A stretch of DNA of 48,431 bases from Anaerolineae bacterium (GTDB lineage: Bacteria > Chloroflexota > Anaerolineae > Anaerolineales > Villigracilaceae), in contig JAKLPV010000224.1 of NCBI GenBank assembly GCA_022013685.1, forward strand, positions 1-48,431, given 5' to 3'. Numbering within the stretch: the stretch's first letter is position 1; each line of letters opens with the position of its first letter. The notes under the pieces were generated by a model. It was given only the letters and a program-made list of their open reading frames with translations. It was not told where the DNA came from and made no database searches. The position numbers and the translations under genes were made by a program. This document shows, one piece after another, positions 25,726-33,159 of this stretch.

Positions 25726-26076
25726 AATGCCCCCGCCCTCTACCGCGCCCTGCATCAAGCCATTCAAAACGGGCTTGTCAAATCTTGTCATGATTTGAGC
25801 GAAGGTGGGCTGGCAGTTGCCGCTGCGGAAATGTGCATTGGAGGCCGCCTGGGCCTGGAACTGCTCGGAACGCTCTCGCCCGAAACCTGTTTCGCCGAGA
25901 CGAACAGCTGTTTACTCGCTGAAATCGACCCCGCCGCTGAAGCCGACTTCCGTATCCTGTTTGCCGGCCTGCCCCACGAAAAAGTTGGTACGGTCACAGC
26001 GCAGCCGGTACTAAAAATTGCTGGCGAATTCATCGCGGTTGACGCGCTTGTCAAAGCCTTTATCCCCGCACAATGA
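25726..26076 (+). pseudogene. purL: PurL C-terminal segment beyond an in-frame stop
   Basis: The reading frame of purL stays open for another 116 codons after the TAA: NAPALYRALHQAIQNGL, then CHDLSEGGLAVAAAEM, ending at TGA 26074-26076. This segment belongs to the last PurL domain and holds the conserved CHDLSEGG motif. A single C-to-T change (CAA to TAA) explains the break, giving DVPQNAPALYRAL as the repaired sequence. It has no convincing start of its own; a TTG at 25795 would begin inside the motif. It may reflect a sequencing error, a real nonsense mutation or readthrough. Confidence 0.85.
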
Positions 26077-26079
26077 CCA

Positions 26080-26159
26080 AAGAAAGACGAAGGACGAGGG
26101 GATTTGGTCATTCGTCTTTCGTCCTTCGTCTTTTACCCTGACACCTGAGACTTGACACC
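26080..26159 (+). repeat. Intergenic heptamer repeats between purL and purQ
   Basis: Two kinds adjoin. First comes an inverted pair built on AAGACGA/AGGACGA (26089-26134), then three direct units CTGACAC CTGAGAC TTGACAC (26138-26158) ending directly at the purQ ATG. No normal ribosome site remains in front of purQ. Confidence 0.8.
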
Positions 26160-27065
26160 ATGAAAAAACCCACTGCTCTGATCTTGCAAGCCCGCGGCTC
26201 CAACCGTGACCTCGACGTTGCCGAAGCCCTTACCCTGGCGGGCGCGGAACCTGCCTTTGCTCCGCTCAATGACCTGCGCGCGGGCAAACAGCATTTCATC
26301 GATTACCAGATGCTCGTTGTGCCTGGCGGCTTCTCCTACGCTGACGCGCTCGGCGCGGGTAAGTTGCTGGCCCTCGACCTGAACTCCTATTTCGCCGAAG
26401 AAATTTTCGCCTTTGTCGCCGCTGGCAAGCCGGTTATCGGCATCTGCAACGGCTTTCAGGCCCTGGTCAAATCGGGTGTGCTGCCTGGCAACAATGTCAT
26501 TGCGAGGAGCGGCGCAGCCGAGACGAAGCAATCTCCTGTTAATCGAGATGCGCTTGTGCCAGGGGAGATCGCTTCACTCGCCAAAGAACGGCTCGTTCGC
26601 GCACCTGCCCTGGCGGGTGGTGCCAGGGACGACATGACTACTTTAACGTTCAACGAGCAAGGCCATTTCGAGTGTCGCTGGGTCAACCTACAGCCTATTT
26701 CCCAAAAGTGCATCTGGACTCGCGACCTTGATGAACTCATCACCTGTCCCATTGCCCACGGCGAAGGCAACTTCCAAACCAATCACCAATCGCTCATTAC
26801 CAATCTCACTTCCCAAGACCAAATCGCGCTGACCTATACCCACTCTGACGGCTCCCCAGCCAATGGCGAGTACCCTGCCAACCCCAACGGCTCGATACTT
26901 GACATTGCCGGCATCTGCAACCCGGCGGGAAACGTCCTCGGGCTGATGCCGCACCCGGAGAATCACATCCATGCCTGGCAGCATCCCCGTCACACTCGCG
27001 GTGAGGTGGGTCAGAGTGGGCTGGCATTGTTTGAAAATGGTGTGAAATACGCTGCGCGGGTTTAA
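26160..27065 (+). CDS. purQ: Phosphoribosylformylglycinamidine synthase glutaminase (PurQ) with repeat-derived insertions
   Basis: This 301-residue class I glutaminase supplies ammonia to PurL. The nucleophile Cys is in GICNGFQAL, the oxyanion region in VPGGFSYADALGAG, and the His/Glu pair in LMPHPEN. It is longer than usual PurQ. A 48-codon block at 26495-26638 (VIARSGAAETKQSP through LAGGARDD) comes from a palindromic intergenic repeat and separates LPG from the conserved TLTFNEQGHFECRWVNL. A second, TTACCAAT-type repeat (26774-26814) adds a smaller segment. The frame is intact across both, so the gene may be functional despite the insertions. Confidence 0.93.
   Translation: MKKPTALILQARGSNRDLDVAEALTLAGAEPAFAPLNDLRAGKQHFIDYQMLVVPGGFSYADALGAGKLLALDLNSYFAEEIFAFVAAGKPVIGICNGFQALVKSGVLPGNNVIARSGAAETKQSPVNRDALVPGEIASLAKERLVRAPALAGGARDDMTTLTFNEQGHFECRWVNLQPISQKCIWTRDLDELITCPIAHGEGNFQTNHQSLITNLTSQDQIALTYTHSDGSPANGEYPANPNGSILDIAGICNPAGNVLGLMPHPENHIHAWQHPRHTRGEVGQSGLALFENGVKYAARV
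26495..26638 (+). repeat. Palindromic intergenic-type repeat inserted in frame in purQ
   Basis: It begins GTCATTGCGAGGAGCGG and ends GACGACATGAC, with the inner matching arms ACGAAGCAATCTCC and GGAGATCGCTTC. This is a widespread kind of bacterial palindromic repeat. Its length, 144 bp, equals exactly 48 codons, which keeps the purQ frame. Confidence 0.85.
26774..26814 (+). repeat. TTACCAAT-type heptamer repeat inside purQ
   Basis: Units CCAAACC AATCACC AATCGCT CATTACC AATCTCA with a 7-base period are read in frame as QTNHQSLITNLTSQ. They are related to the right arms of the GGTAATT repeats in purL. Confidence 0.7.
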
Positions 27066-27066
27066 T

Positions 27067-27122
27067 GTTGAACGTTGAATGTTGAACGTGTGCGCCGTTT
27101 TTGTAACATTCAACATTCAACG
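27067..27122 (+). repeat. GTTGAAC heptamer inverted repeat between purQ and purC
   Basis: GTTGAAC GTTGAAT GTTGAAC (27067-27087) is followed by an inverted arm ACATTCAACATTCAACG (27106-27122). It separates purQ and purC by 72 bp and may form an intercistronic hairpin. Confidence 0.88.
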
Positions 27123-27137
27123 TTTTATGGAGATTTT

Positions 27138-28103
27138 ATGCTGTCACGCGAAAAACTGCTCGAATTGCTTCCCCATGCCTTTGGCGAAACCAATTTGCCT
27201 TTGCCCGGAAAAACTGTTGGCAAAGTCCGCGAGTGGTATCCGCTTTCGGACGGCAAACGCCTGATCGTCACCACTGACCGGCTCTCGGCCTTTGACCGCA
27301 TCCTCGCCACAGTCCCTTACAAAGGCCAGGTGCTGAACCAGCTCTCGGCCTGGTGGTTCGAGCAGACTCAATCCATCATCCCGAATCATCTGATTTCCAT
27401 CCCAGACCCCAATGCCGCCATCGTGACCGAGGTCGAGCCGCTGCTGGTGGAGGTGATTGTGCGCGGGTACATCTCAGGTGTGACGACTACGGCCCTCTGG
27501 TATCGCTACAACCTGGATGAGCGCGAGATTTACGGCTACACCTTCCCCGATGGACTGAAAAAGAACCAATCCCTGCCCGAACCGATCATTACACCGACCA
27601 CCAAGGGCGGCCCGGGCGGCCACGACGAGCGCCTGACCTGTGCCGAAGTGGTCTCGAAGGGCATTCTCGATGCCGACACCTGGGAGCAGGTGCAAGCCGC
27701 TGCGCTGGCAATCTTCAAGCGCGGACAGGAACTTGCCCAAAAAGCCGGGCTGGTGCTGGTCGATACCAAATACGAGTTCGGCCGCGCTCCGGACGGGCGC
27801 ATCCTGCTGATTGATGAAGTCCACACCCCCGATTCGTCCCGTTTCTGGAAGGCCGACAGCTACGAAAGCCGCTTCGCCGCGGGGCAGGAACCCGACAACT
27901 TCGACAAAGAATTTGTGCGCATCGCCTACGCCGACCAGGGCTACCGCGGCGACGGCGAAATCCCACCCATGCCCGCTGAATTGTGGGCGGCAGCTTCCGA
28001 GCGCTACATCACGATCTACGAGATGCTGACCGGGCAGGAATTTGTGCCAGGTGAATATCCGGTCAATGAGCGGTTATTCAGAAACGCGCAAGGTTTAATT
28101 TGA
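27138..28103 (+). CDS. purC: Phosphoribosylaminoimidazole-succinocarboxamide synthase (SAICAR synthetase)
   Basis: This 321-residue ATP-dependent ligase joins CAIR and aspartate. The motifs GKVREWY, TTDRLSAFDRI, the central VEVIVRGYISG and LVDTKYEFG, and LLIDEVHTPDSSRFW are all present. I start at ATG 27138, preceded by TGGAG; the longer frame from 27075 would translate the heptamer repeat (MNVERVRRFCN) and is unlikely. The length is that of the longer, about 300-residue PurC type. Confidence 0.96.
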   Translation: MLSREKLLELLPHAFGETNLPLPGKTVGKVREWYPLSDGKRLIVTTDRLSAFDRILATVPYKGQVLNQLSAWWFEQTQSIIPNHLISIPDPNAAIVTEVEPLLVEVIVRGYISGVTTTALWYRYNLDEREIYGYTFPDGLKKNQSLPEPIITPTTKGGPGGHDERLTCAEVVSKGILDADTWEQVQAAALAIFKRGQELAQKAGLVLVDTKYEFGRAPDGRILLIDEVHTPDSSRFWKADSYESRFAAGQEPDNFDKEFVRIAYADQGYRGDGEIPPMPAELWAAASERYITIYEMLTGQEFVPGEYPVNERLFRNAQGLI

Positions 28104-28115
28104 GAGATTGGCTTT

Positions 28116-28598
28116 ATGGAGTTGGAAAGAATCACCATTGTTGTTAGAAAGTTTCACGACATAAACGATGCCGATATCGCTGTTTTGACATCTATCTTAA
28201 ACAATGATGAGAAATTAAGGGTTTCTCTTGGAATTCAAGATAAGCCACAGATGTCTGTTGATGAATTTAAAGAAATTGGTGCAAGATGGATGGTAGATAA
28301 TATTGGGCAAGTTTATTGTATCTATTCAGACCAGCCTGTGGGTACAATTTCTATTAGTCAGATTAGTCCTGAAGGTCAAGCAAGGGTAGGATACTGGTTA
28401 ACCAGTACGGTGTGGCACAAAGGATATGGAACATCTGTTTTTGAGTGGCTTTTATCTGAGTGTAAACGGATAGGCATCAATGAAATCAGCGCCAGAATAG
28501 GCGCAGAAAACATTCCATCCTTGAAACTGTGGCGAAAATTTGGTGGTAGTACTACCTTGGATGGGAATCAGTTCACTGGGAGGCTTCAATTAGGATGA
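28116..28598 (+). CDS. GNAT-family N-acetyltransferase
   Basis: A 160-residue acetyltransferase. The acetyl-CoA binding region is [20 protein letters not shown], with the later helix and [12 protein letters not shown] strand typical of RimJ/RimL-like GNATs that act on amines. It is distinctly AT-rich against its operon neighbours. Its stop overlaps the purE start by 4 bp (ATGA), so it is translationally linked to purE. It looks like a transferred gene placed inside the purine operon; no purine role is known for it. Confidence 0.85.
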   Translation: MELERITIVVRKFHDINDADIAVLTSILNNDEKLRVSLGIQDKPQMSVDEFKEIGARWMVDNIGQVYCIYSDQPVGTISISQISPEGQARVGYWLTSTVWHKGYGTSVFEWLLSECKRIGINEISARIGAENIPSLKLWRKFGGSTTLDGNQFTGRLQLG

Positions 28599-29095
28599 AA
28601 AATATGTCCCCCCTCGTCGGAATCATCATGGGCAGCAAATCGGACTGGGAAACCATGCAGCACGCCAGCGAGACGCTCGACGGGCTGGGCATTCCCTATG
28701 AAGTTAAGGTTGTCTCCGCCCATCGCACACCGGACCTGCTCTTTGAATATGCCGCATCTGCGGCGGAGCGCGGCATCGAAGTCATCATCGCCGGGGCGGG
28801 TGGGGCCGCCCATTTGCCGGGCATGGCCGCTGCCAAGACTCATCTGCCGGTGCTGGGCGTGCCGGTCCAGTCGAAGGCGCTCAACGGACTCGATTCGCTG
28901 CTTTCGATTGTGCAGATGCCCGCCGGGATCCCGGTTGGCACGCTGGCCATTGGCCGCGCGGGAGCGGTCAATGCCGCCCTGCTGGCGGCTGCGATTGTCG
29001 CCAACGCCCACCCCGAATATCGTCAGGCCTTGCTTGATTATCGTAAAAGGCAGACCGATACAGTCTTGGAGAATCCCGATCCGCGCGAAGCGTAG
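28595..29095 (+). CDS. purE: N5-carboxyaminoimidazole ribonucleotide mutase (PurE)
   Basis: This 166-residue enzyme converts N5-CAIR to CAIR. It has the class I motifs [20 protein letters not shown] and [12 protein letters not shown], all near the N-terminal half as expected. It overlaps the GNAT gene by 4 bp. It is the last gene of the operon; purK is not in the window. A hairpin terminator follows after the repeat-rich gap. Confidence 0.96.
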   Translation: MKNMSPLVGIIMGSKSDWETMQHASETLDGLGIPYEVKVVSAHRTPDLLFEYAASAAERGIEVIIAGAGGAAHLPGMAAAKTHLPVLGVPVQSKALNGLDSLLSIVQMPAGIPVGTLAIGRAGAVNAALLAAAIVANAHPEYRQALLDYRKRQTDTVLENPDPREA

Positions 29096-29125
29096 GGCCA
29101 GCAATGCCTGTCCTTTTGAAGGAGG

Positions 29126-29193
29126 CGCATGGTAGCGACAGAGAAACCCTGCGCCAGGGGGAAGATTTCTCGCCAAAAAGAGGCTCGAATGAC
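29126..29193. repeat. Palindromic repeat remnant after purE
   Basis: The right half (AAGATTTCTCGCC ... GGCTCGAATGAC) matches the right arm of the palindromic element at 48311-48390 near the window end. A small GGCGCA/TGCGCC stem precedes it. Confidence 0.65.
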
Positions 29194-29220
29194 AACCTTG
29201 CCATGGCGATGCAAAAACAA

Positions 29221-29254
29221 AAGAGCCAGGGAAACCTCCCCGGCTCTTCGTTTT
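29221..29254. terminator. Bidirectional terminator between purE and mmdB
   Basis: The stem AAGAGCC-A-GGG / CCC-C-GGCTCTT has an A-rich left flank and TTTT on the right. It serves the two convergent operons. Confidence 0.8.
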
Positions 29255-29260
29255 AACTTT

Positions 29261-29290
29261 CCAACCTTCAACATTAAACGTTCAACGTTG
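29261..29290. repeat. GTTGAAC-type heptamer direct repeats (inverse orientation)
   Basis: Units CAACCTT CAACATT AAACGTT CAACGTT have a strict 7-base period and sit just behind the mmdB stop. Confidence 0.8.
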
Positions 29291-29295
29291 TTGTC

Positions 29296-30444
29296 TTACA
29301 TCATTGTGCTGACAATTGCCAGCAGCACCCCGCCTGCGATGACTGATCCGAGCTGGCCGGCCGTGTTTGCGCCCATGGCGTGCATCAGGATGAAGTTATC
29401 GAAATCTTCCTCCTGGGCCATTTTGGCCGAGAGACGCCCGGCCATGGGGAAAGCGCTGATGCCACAAGCCCCGATCAGCGGGTTGATCTTGCCGCCCGAC
29501 AGGAAAGACATCAGCTTGCCGAACAACAACCCCGTCACCGTATCCATGATGAAGGCCAGCAAACCCAGTCCCAGCACCAAAAGCGTCTGTAACTGCCATT
29601 CGCCCGTTGCCGCATCGAAGAGGAACTTGTCGGCGGTCATGGTCGCACCAATCGCCAGGCCCAGAAACAGGGTCGCGATGTTGATGATCTCGTTTTGGGC
29701 GGCCTTGTTCAGGCGCTCGACCACCCCCGACTCTTTGAGCAGGTTGCCGAGCATCAGGGTTGCCATCAGCGGGGCCGCACCGGGCGCGATCAGGCTGACA
29801 ATAATCGTGACCACGATCGGAAAAGCGATCACCGTGGCCTGCGAAACCGGGCGCGGGGCGTAATCCATGCGGATCAGGCGCTCTTTGCGGCTCGTCATCA
29901 GGCGCATGATCGGCGGCTGAATGATCGGGATCAGGCTCATATACGAATAGGCCGCCACCGCAATCGGCCCCAACAGTTCCGGTGCCAGCCTGGAGGTTAC
30001 AAAAATCGCTGTTGGGCCGTCAATGGCGCCGATCGTGCCGATCGAAGCGGCTTCATTGAGCGGGAAGCCCAGCCAGGTCGCCAAAATCAACGTGCCAAAA
30101 ATGCCGAACTGCCCGGCAGCGCCCAATAAAACCATGCGGGGTTGGGCCAGCAGCGGGCGGAAGTCGATCATCGCGCCCACGCCGATGAAGATCAGCAGTG
30201 GGAACAATTCAGACTTGATCCCGGCGTCATAGATCACTTTCATGAAACTGTGCTCGTCGTAAACCGACATGCCCAGGTTCGCAATAATACAGCCAAAGCC
30301 GATCGGCAGCAACAAGACCGGTTCGTACTCTTTTGCAATCGCCAGGTAGATCAGGACCCCGCCGACCAGCAACATACCAGCGTTGGCCAAGCCGAAAGAG
30401 GTAAACCCGGTCAGCAATTGCGGGAGAATTTCGGCCAGGTTCAT
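29296..30444 (-). CDS. mmdB: Na+-translocating methylmalonyl-CoA decarboxylase, beta subunit
   Basis: A 382-residue polytopic membrane protein. It catalyses decarboxylation of carboxybiotin coupled to Na+ export. The family signature lies around IGAIDGPTAIFVTSRLAPEL, containing the conserved Asp of the ion site, and SYMSLIPIIQPPIMRLM. The related OadB and GcdB have the same fold; the MmdA-type carboxyltransferase in the operon favours methylmalonyl-CoA. Its start overlaps the mmdC stop by 4 bp. Confidence 0.95.
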   Translation of the reverse strand: MNLAEILPQLLTGFTSFGLANAGMLLVGGVLIYLAIAKEYEPVLLLPIGFGCIIANLGMSVYDEHSFMKVIYDAGIKSELFPLLIFIGVGAMIDFRPLLAQPRMVLLGAAGQFGIFGTLILATWLGFPLNEAASIGTIGAIDGPTAIFVTSRLAPELLGPIAVAAYSYMSLIPIIQPPIMRLMTSRKERLIRMDYAPRPVSQATVIAFPIVVTIIVSLIAPGAAPLMATLMLGNLLKESGVVERLNKAAQNEIINIATLFLGLAIGATMTADKFLFDAATGEWQLQTLLVLGLGLLAFIMDTVTGLLFGKLMSFLSGGKINPLIGACGISAFPMAGRLSAKMAQEEDFDNFILMHAMGANTAGQLGSVIAGGVLLAIVSTMM

Positions 30445-30869
30445 ACTTCAAACTCCACCAGCACCTGGCGGTGCGTCACGGACTGTCCGGCGGTTATGGC
30501 CACCTTGGCAATTTTTCCGCCGCGTGTGGCGCGGATGGCGTTCTTCATTTTCATCGCGTCGATCACGCACACTTGCTGGCCGCTTTGGATGGAATCGCCA
30601 GCCTTGACGTTGACCTCCGTCACCGTGCCGGGTAAGGGCGCGACGATGCTGGTTCCGCTCGCCGGGCCGGATGGCGCACCCGCCGGGGCCTGTTTGGCCG
30701 TTTTCGAAGCGGATCCAGGCTGCGGGGAGTCTGACCTGGTGGCGGCATGTCCATTTTCAGGGGTCACTTCAAAGGTCTCATCCCCGATGCGGGCCAGGAT
30801 CGGGCGCTGGTTTAAATCTTCAATTTCGACTTCGTAGGTTACATCCGCAATTTTGACTGTATATTTCAT
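30441..30869 (-). CDS. mmdC: Biotin carboxyl carrier subunit of the decarboxylase
   Basis: A 142-residue protein. The C-terminal 70 residues are a biotinyl domain with the biotinylation lysine in DAMKMKN (most homologues have EAMKM) and the downstream SVTHRQVLVEFEV strand. The N-terminal 50 residues form a small beta domain and are joined to the biotinyl domain by an Ala/Pro/Gly-rich flexible linker. The ribosome site GGGGGAGA in front of its ATG lies at the edge of a GC-rich intergenic repeat. Confidence 0.93.
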   Translation of the reverse strand: MKYTVKIADVTYEVEIEDLNQRPILARIGDETFEVTPENGHAATRSDSPQPGSASKTAKQAPAGAPSGPASGTSIVAPLPGTVTEVNVKAGDSIQSGQQVCVIDAMKMKNAIRATRGGKIAKVAITAGQSVTHRQVLVEFEV

Positions 30870-30880
30870 ATTTTTTCTCC

Positions 30881-30947
30881 CCCTCTCCGTTTTGGAGAGG
30901 GCCGGGTGAAGTTCTCCCTTTCCTTTTAGGACAGGGCCGGGGTGAGG
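30881..30947. repeat. Tandem CCCTCTCC/GGAGAGGG repeat between mmdD and mmdC
   Basis: It has two related units. CCCTCTCCGTTTTGGAGAGGG is a perfect hairpin followed by CCGGGTGAAG; then CTCCCTTTCC-TTTT-AGGACAGGG is followed by CCGGGGTGAGG. It fills nearly the whole gap between the genes and ends near the mmdC ribosome site. Confidence 0.8.
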
Positions 30948-31304
30948 CTATCGCTTGCTGTTGCCCTTCTGGTACATCTGACGGGTGCGCATACCCAACT
31001 GCCAGGCGCTGACGAAAGCCGTTTCGGGCATAGGGAAGTAAGCTACCTGCTGCTGTTGCTGCTCGGCCAGTGCCAGCGCGACCGCCACGGCCGCCGCCTT
31101 GGCCTTTGCTTCTGCGTGGGGCGGGATGCTATCCCCTACGGGGACAAGTTCTCGCTCTACATCTGTTTCTTTTGTTTCTTCGGATTTTTCCTTGACCGGA
31201 ATGGCCGTGATCAGCGACATCATGCCCCAGAAGAGCACGATCGCCGCAAAGGTCAGGCCCATGCCCAGCAGGGTGATCCAGAGTGTTTGAGTCATCATTT
31301 CCAT
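30948..31304 (-). CDS. mmdD: OadG/MmdD-type small membrane subunit
   Basis: A 118-residue protein with a single N-terminal helix (TLWITLLGMGLTFAAIVLFW), as in the gamma/delta subunits that hold the decarboxylase complex together. A charged, Ala-rich tail with a five-Gln run follows. These subunits are poorly conserved apart from the helix, and the gene order supports the call. The ribosome site AGGAG is present. Confidence 0.85.
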   Translation of the reverse strand: MEMMTQTLWITLLGMGLTFAAIVLFWGMMSLITAIPVKEKSEETKETDVERELVPVGDSIPPHAEAKAKAAAVAVALALAEQQQQQVAYFPMPETAFVSAWQLGMRTRQMYQKGNSKR

Positions 31305-31335
31305 AAAGCTCCTGGGGTATCAGGGGGCAGGGTTC

Positions 31336-31385
31336 AAGTGTCAGGTTTTGTTTTTACCTGATACCTGACATCCCGCACCTGATAC
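31336..31385. repeat. ACCTGA-type heptamer inverted repeat between mmdA and mmdD
   Basis: The left arm AGTGTCAGGT faces ACCTGATACCTGACA and then CACCTGATAC, with 7-base spacing between units. It belongs to the same group as the CTGACAC units before purQ. Confidence 0.7.
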
Positions 31386-31389
31386 ATCT

Positions 31390-32943
31390 TTACACCGGAA
31401 TATTGCCATGCTTGCGCGGCGGGGCGGGGGCATATTTGTCGCGCAGGGCCGAGAGGGCGGCGATCAATTTCGAGCGGGTTTCACGCGGTTCGATGATGTC
31501 GTCGATGTAACCGGCTCCGGCGGCGTAGTACGGGTTGCCGAACTTTTCACGATACAGAGCAGCCATTTCGCGACGTTTGGCGGCCGAGTCGGCGGCGCTT
31601 TCGATTTGTTTGCGATACAGGATGTTGGCCGCGCCCTCTGCGCCCATGACGGCAATTTCGGCGCTCGGCCAGGCGTAGGTGATGTCGGTGCCGAGATATT
31701 TACTCGACATGACCACGTACGCGCCGCCGTAGGCCTTGCGGGTGATGACGGTTGCCTTGGGAACGGTTGCTTCAGAGTAGGCGTACAGCAGTTTCGCGCC
31801 GTGACGGATGATGCCGCCGTGTTCCTGCGAAATGCCGGGCAGGAAGCCGGGCGAATCGACAAAGGTCACCAGCGGAATGTTGAAGCAGTCGCACATGCGC
31901 ACGAAGCGGGTCATCTTGTCGGCGGCGTCGATGTCGATCACGCCTGCCATGACGGACGGTTCCTGGCCGATAATGCCCACGCTTTGCCCGCCCAGGCGCG
32001 CCAGGCCGACGATGGCGTTGCGCGCCCACTCGGGCTGGATCTCGAGAAAAGATTCTTTATCAACGATGGTTTCGATGACCTCGTGCATGGAATAGGAATG
32101 CGAGGGGTCGATCGGGACGATGCTGTTGAGCAGATCGTCCATGCGTTGGGGGTTGTCGCTGGTCTGCCGGAAAGGTGGATTTTCAACGTTGTTGGATGGG
32201 AAATAGCTGACCACGCGCCGGGTCAGGGCGATCGCTTCTTCTTCGGTGCGGGTCGCAAGATGGGCGGTGCCACTGACGGACATGTGAATGTCTGAACCGC
32301 CCAGCGATTCAGCGTCGACCACTTCGCCGGTCACGGCTTTGATGACCTCGGGGCCGGTCAGGAACATAAAGGATTGCTTTTCAACCATGATGATGATGTC
32401 TTGTAGGGCTGGCGAGTAAGCCGCGCCGCCCGCGCATGGGCCGAGCATGACGCTGATCTGGGGGATGACGCCCGAAAACTGGGCATTGCGCCGGAAGATT
32501 TCGGCGTACCCGCCCAGGCTTTTGATGCCTTCCTGGATGCGCGCGCCGCCCGAATCGATTAGCCCGATAATGGGTGCGCCGTTGCGCAGGGCCAAGTCCA
32601 TTACACGGCAGATCTTGTGGCTCTGCATCTCTGAGAGCGTGCCGCCGTAGATCGTAAAATCTTGCGCGTAGACGTAGACTGGCCGGCCTTCGATTTGGCC
32701 GTAACCGGTCACAACACCATCACCCAGGAATTTTTCAGGGGCCATGCCCAGCTCGTCATTGTCGCTGGTGATGAACGGTTCCAACTCGTTGAAAGTACCG
32801 GGGTCGAGCAGGCCGTCGATGCGCTCGCGGGCGGTGCCTTTGCCTTTGGCGTGTTGCTTTTCAATGCGGTCTTGTCCGCCACCGGCGCGGGCTTTGGCGC
32901 GTACCGAGCGGAGTTCTAAAATGCGGGGGTCTTCTTCGGGCAT
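31390..32943 (-). CDS. mmdA: Methylmalonyl-CoA decarboxylase alpha subunit (carboxyltransferase)
   Basis: A 517-residue carboxyltransferase of the PccB/MmdA family. It moves the carboxyl group from methylmalonyl-CoA to biotin on MmdC. It has the two crotonase-like domains with GLIDSGGARIQEG, GPCAGGAAYSPALQD and VDSPGFLPGISQEHGGI, and the late KAYGGAYVVM segment. The same family includes the beta subunit of propionyl-CoA carboxylase, but the adjacent OadG- and OadB-type genes point to the Na+-pumping decarboxylase, typical of succinate or propionate fermentation. Confidence 0.94.
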   Translation of the reverse strand: MPEEDPRILELRSVRAKARAGGGQDRIEKQHAKGKGTARERIDGLLDPGTFNELEPFITSDNDELGMAPEKFLGDGVVTGYGQIEGRPVYVYAQDFTIYGGTLSEMQSHKICRVMDLALRNGAPIIGLIDSGGARIQEGIKSLGGYAEIFRRNAQFSGVIPQISVMLGPCAGGAAYSPALQDIIIMVEKQSFMFLTGPEVIKAVTGEVVDAESLGGSDIHMSVSGTAHLATRTEEEAIALTRRVVSYFPSNNVENPPFRQTSDNPQRMDDLLNSIVPIDPSHSYSMHEVIETIVDKESFLEIQPEWARNAIVGLARLGGQSVGIIGQEPSVMAGVIDIDAADKMTRFVRMCDCFNIPLVTFVDSPGFLPGISQEHGGIIRHGAKLLYAYSEATVPKATVITRKAYGGAYVVMSSKYLGTDITYAWPSAEIAVMGAEGAANILYRKQIESAADSAAKRREMAALYREKFGNPYYAAGAGYIDDIIEPRETRSKLIAALSALRDKYAPAPPRKHGNIPV

Positions 32944-33113
32944 GGGGAATCCTTTTCGGGGAATGTGAAAGAATGCATTATGAGTATAGCCTCGCTCCCC
33001 GCGCCCTACTAGTGATGCCCGTCAGGTGAAAGTCATATTAGGTTAATGAAATTTTTATGATTTGTGTCAGATTAATATGATGAATGGGTGCAGCCTGATT
33101 GACTTGTTGAAAC

Positions 33114-33148
33114 AAAAACGGGCGGAGCACCATGCTCCGCCCGTTTTT
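33114..33148. terminator. Terminator of the secreted nuclease gene
   Basis: A perfect 16-bp stem AAAAACGGGCGGAGCA / TGCTCCGCCCGTTTTT with loop CCA. It is on the 3' side of the minus-strand nuclease gene and works in both directions. Confidence 0.92.
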
Positions 33149-33159
33149 GACGTGATGAT

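Noticed and set aside
27075..27137. N-terminal extension of PurC
   Set aside because: The extra 21 codons translate the GTTGAAC repeat; the ATG at 27138 has a ribosome site and fits the family start.
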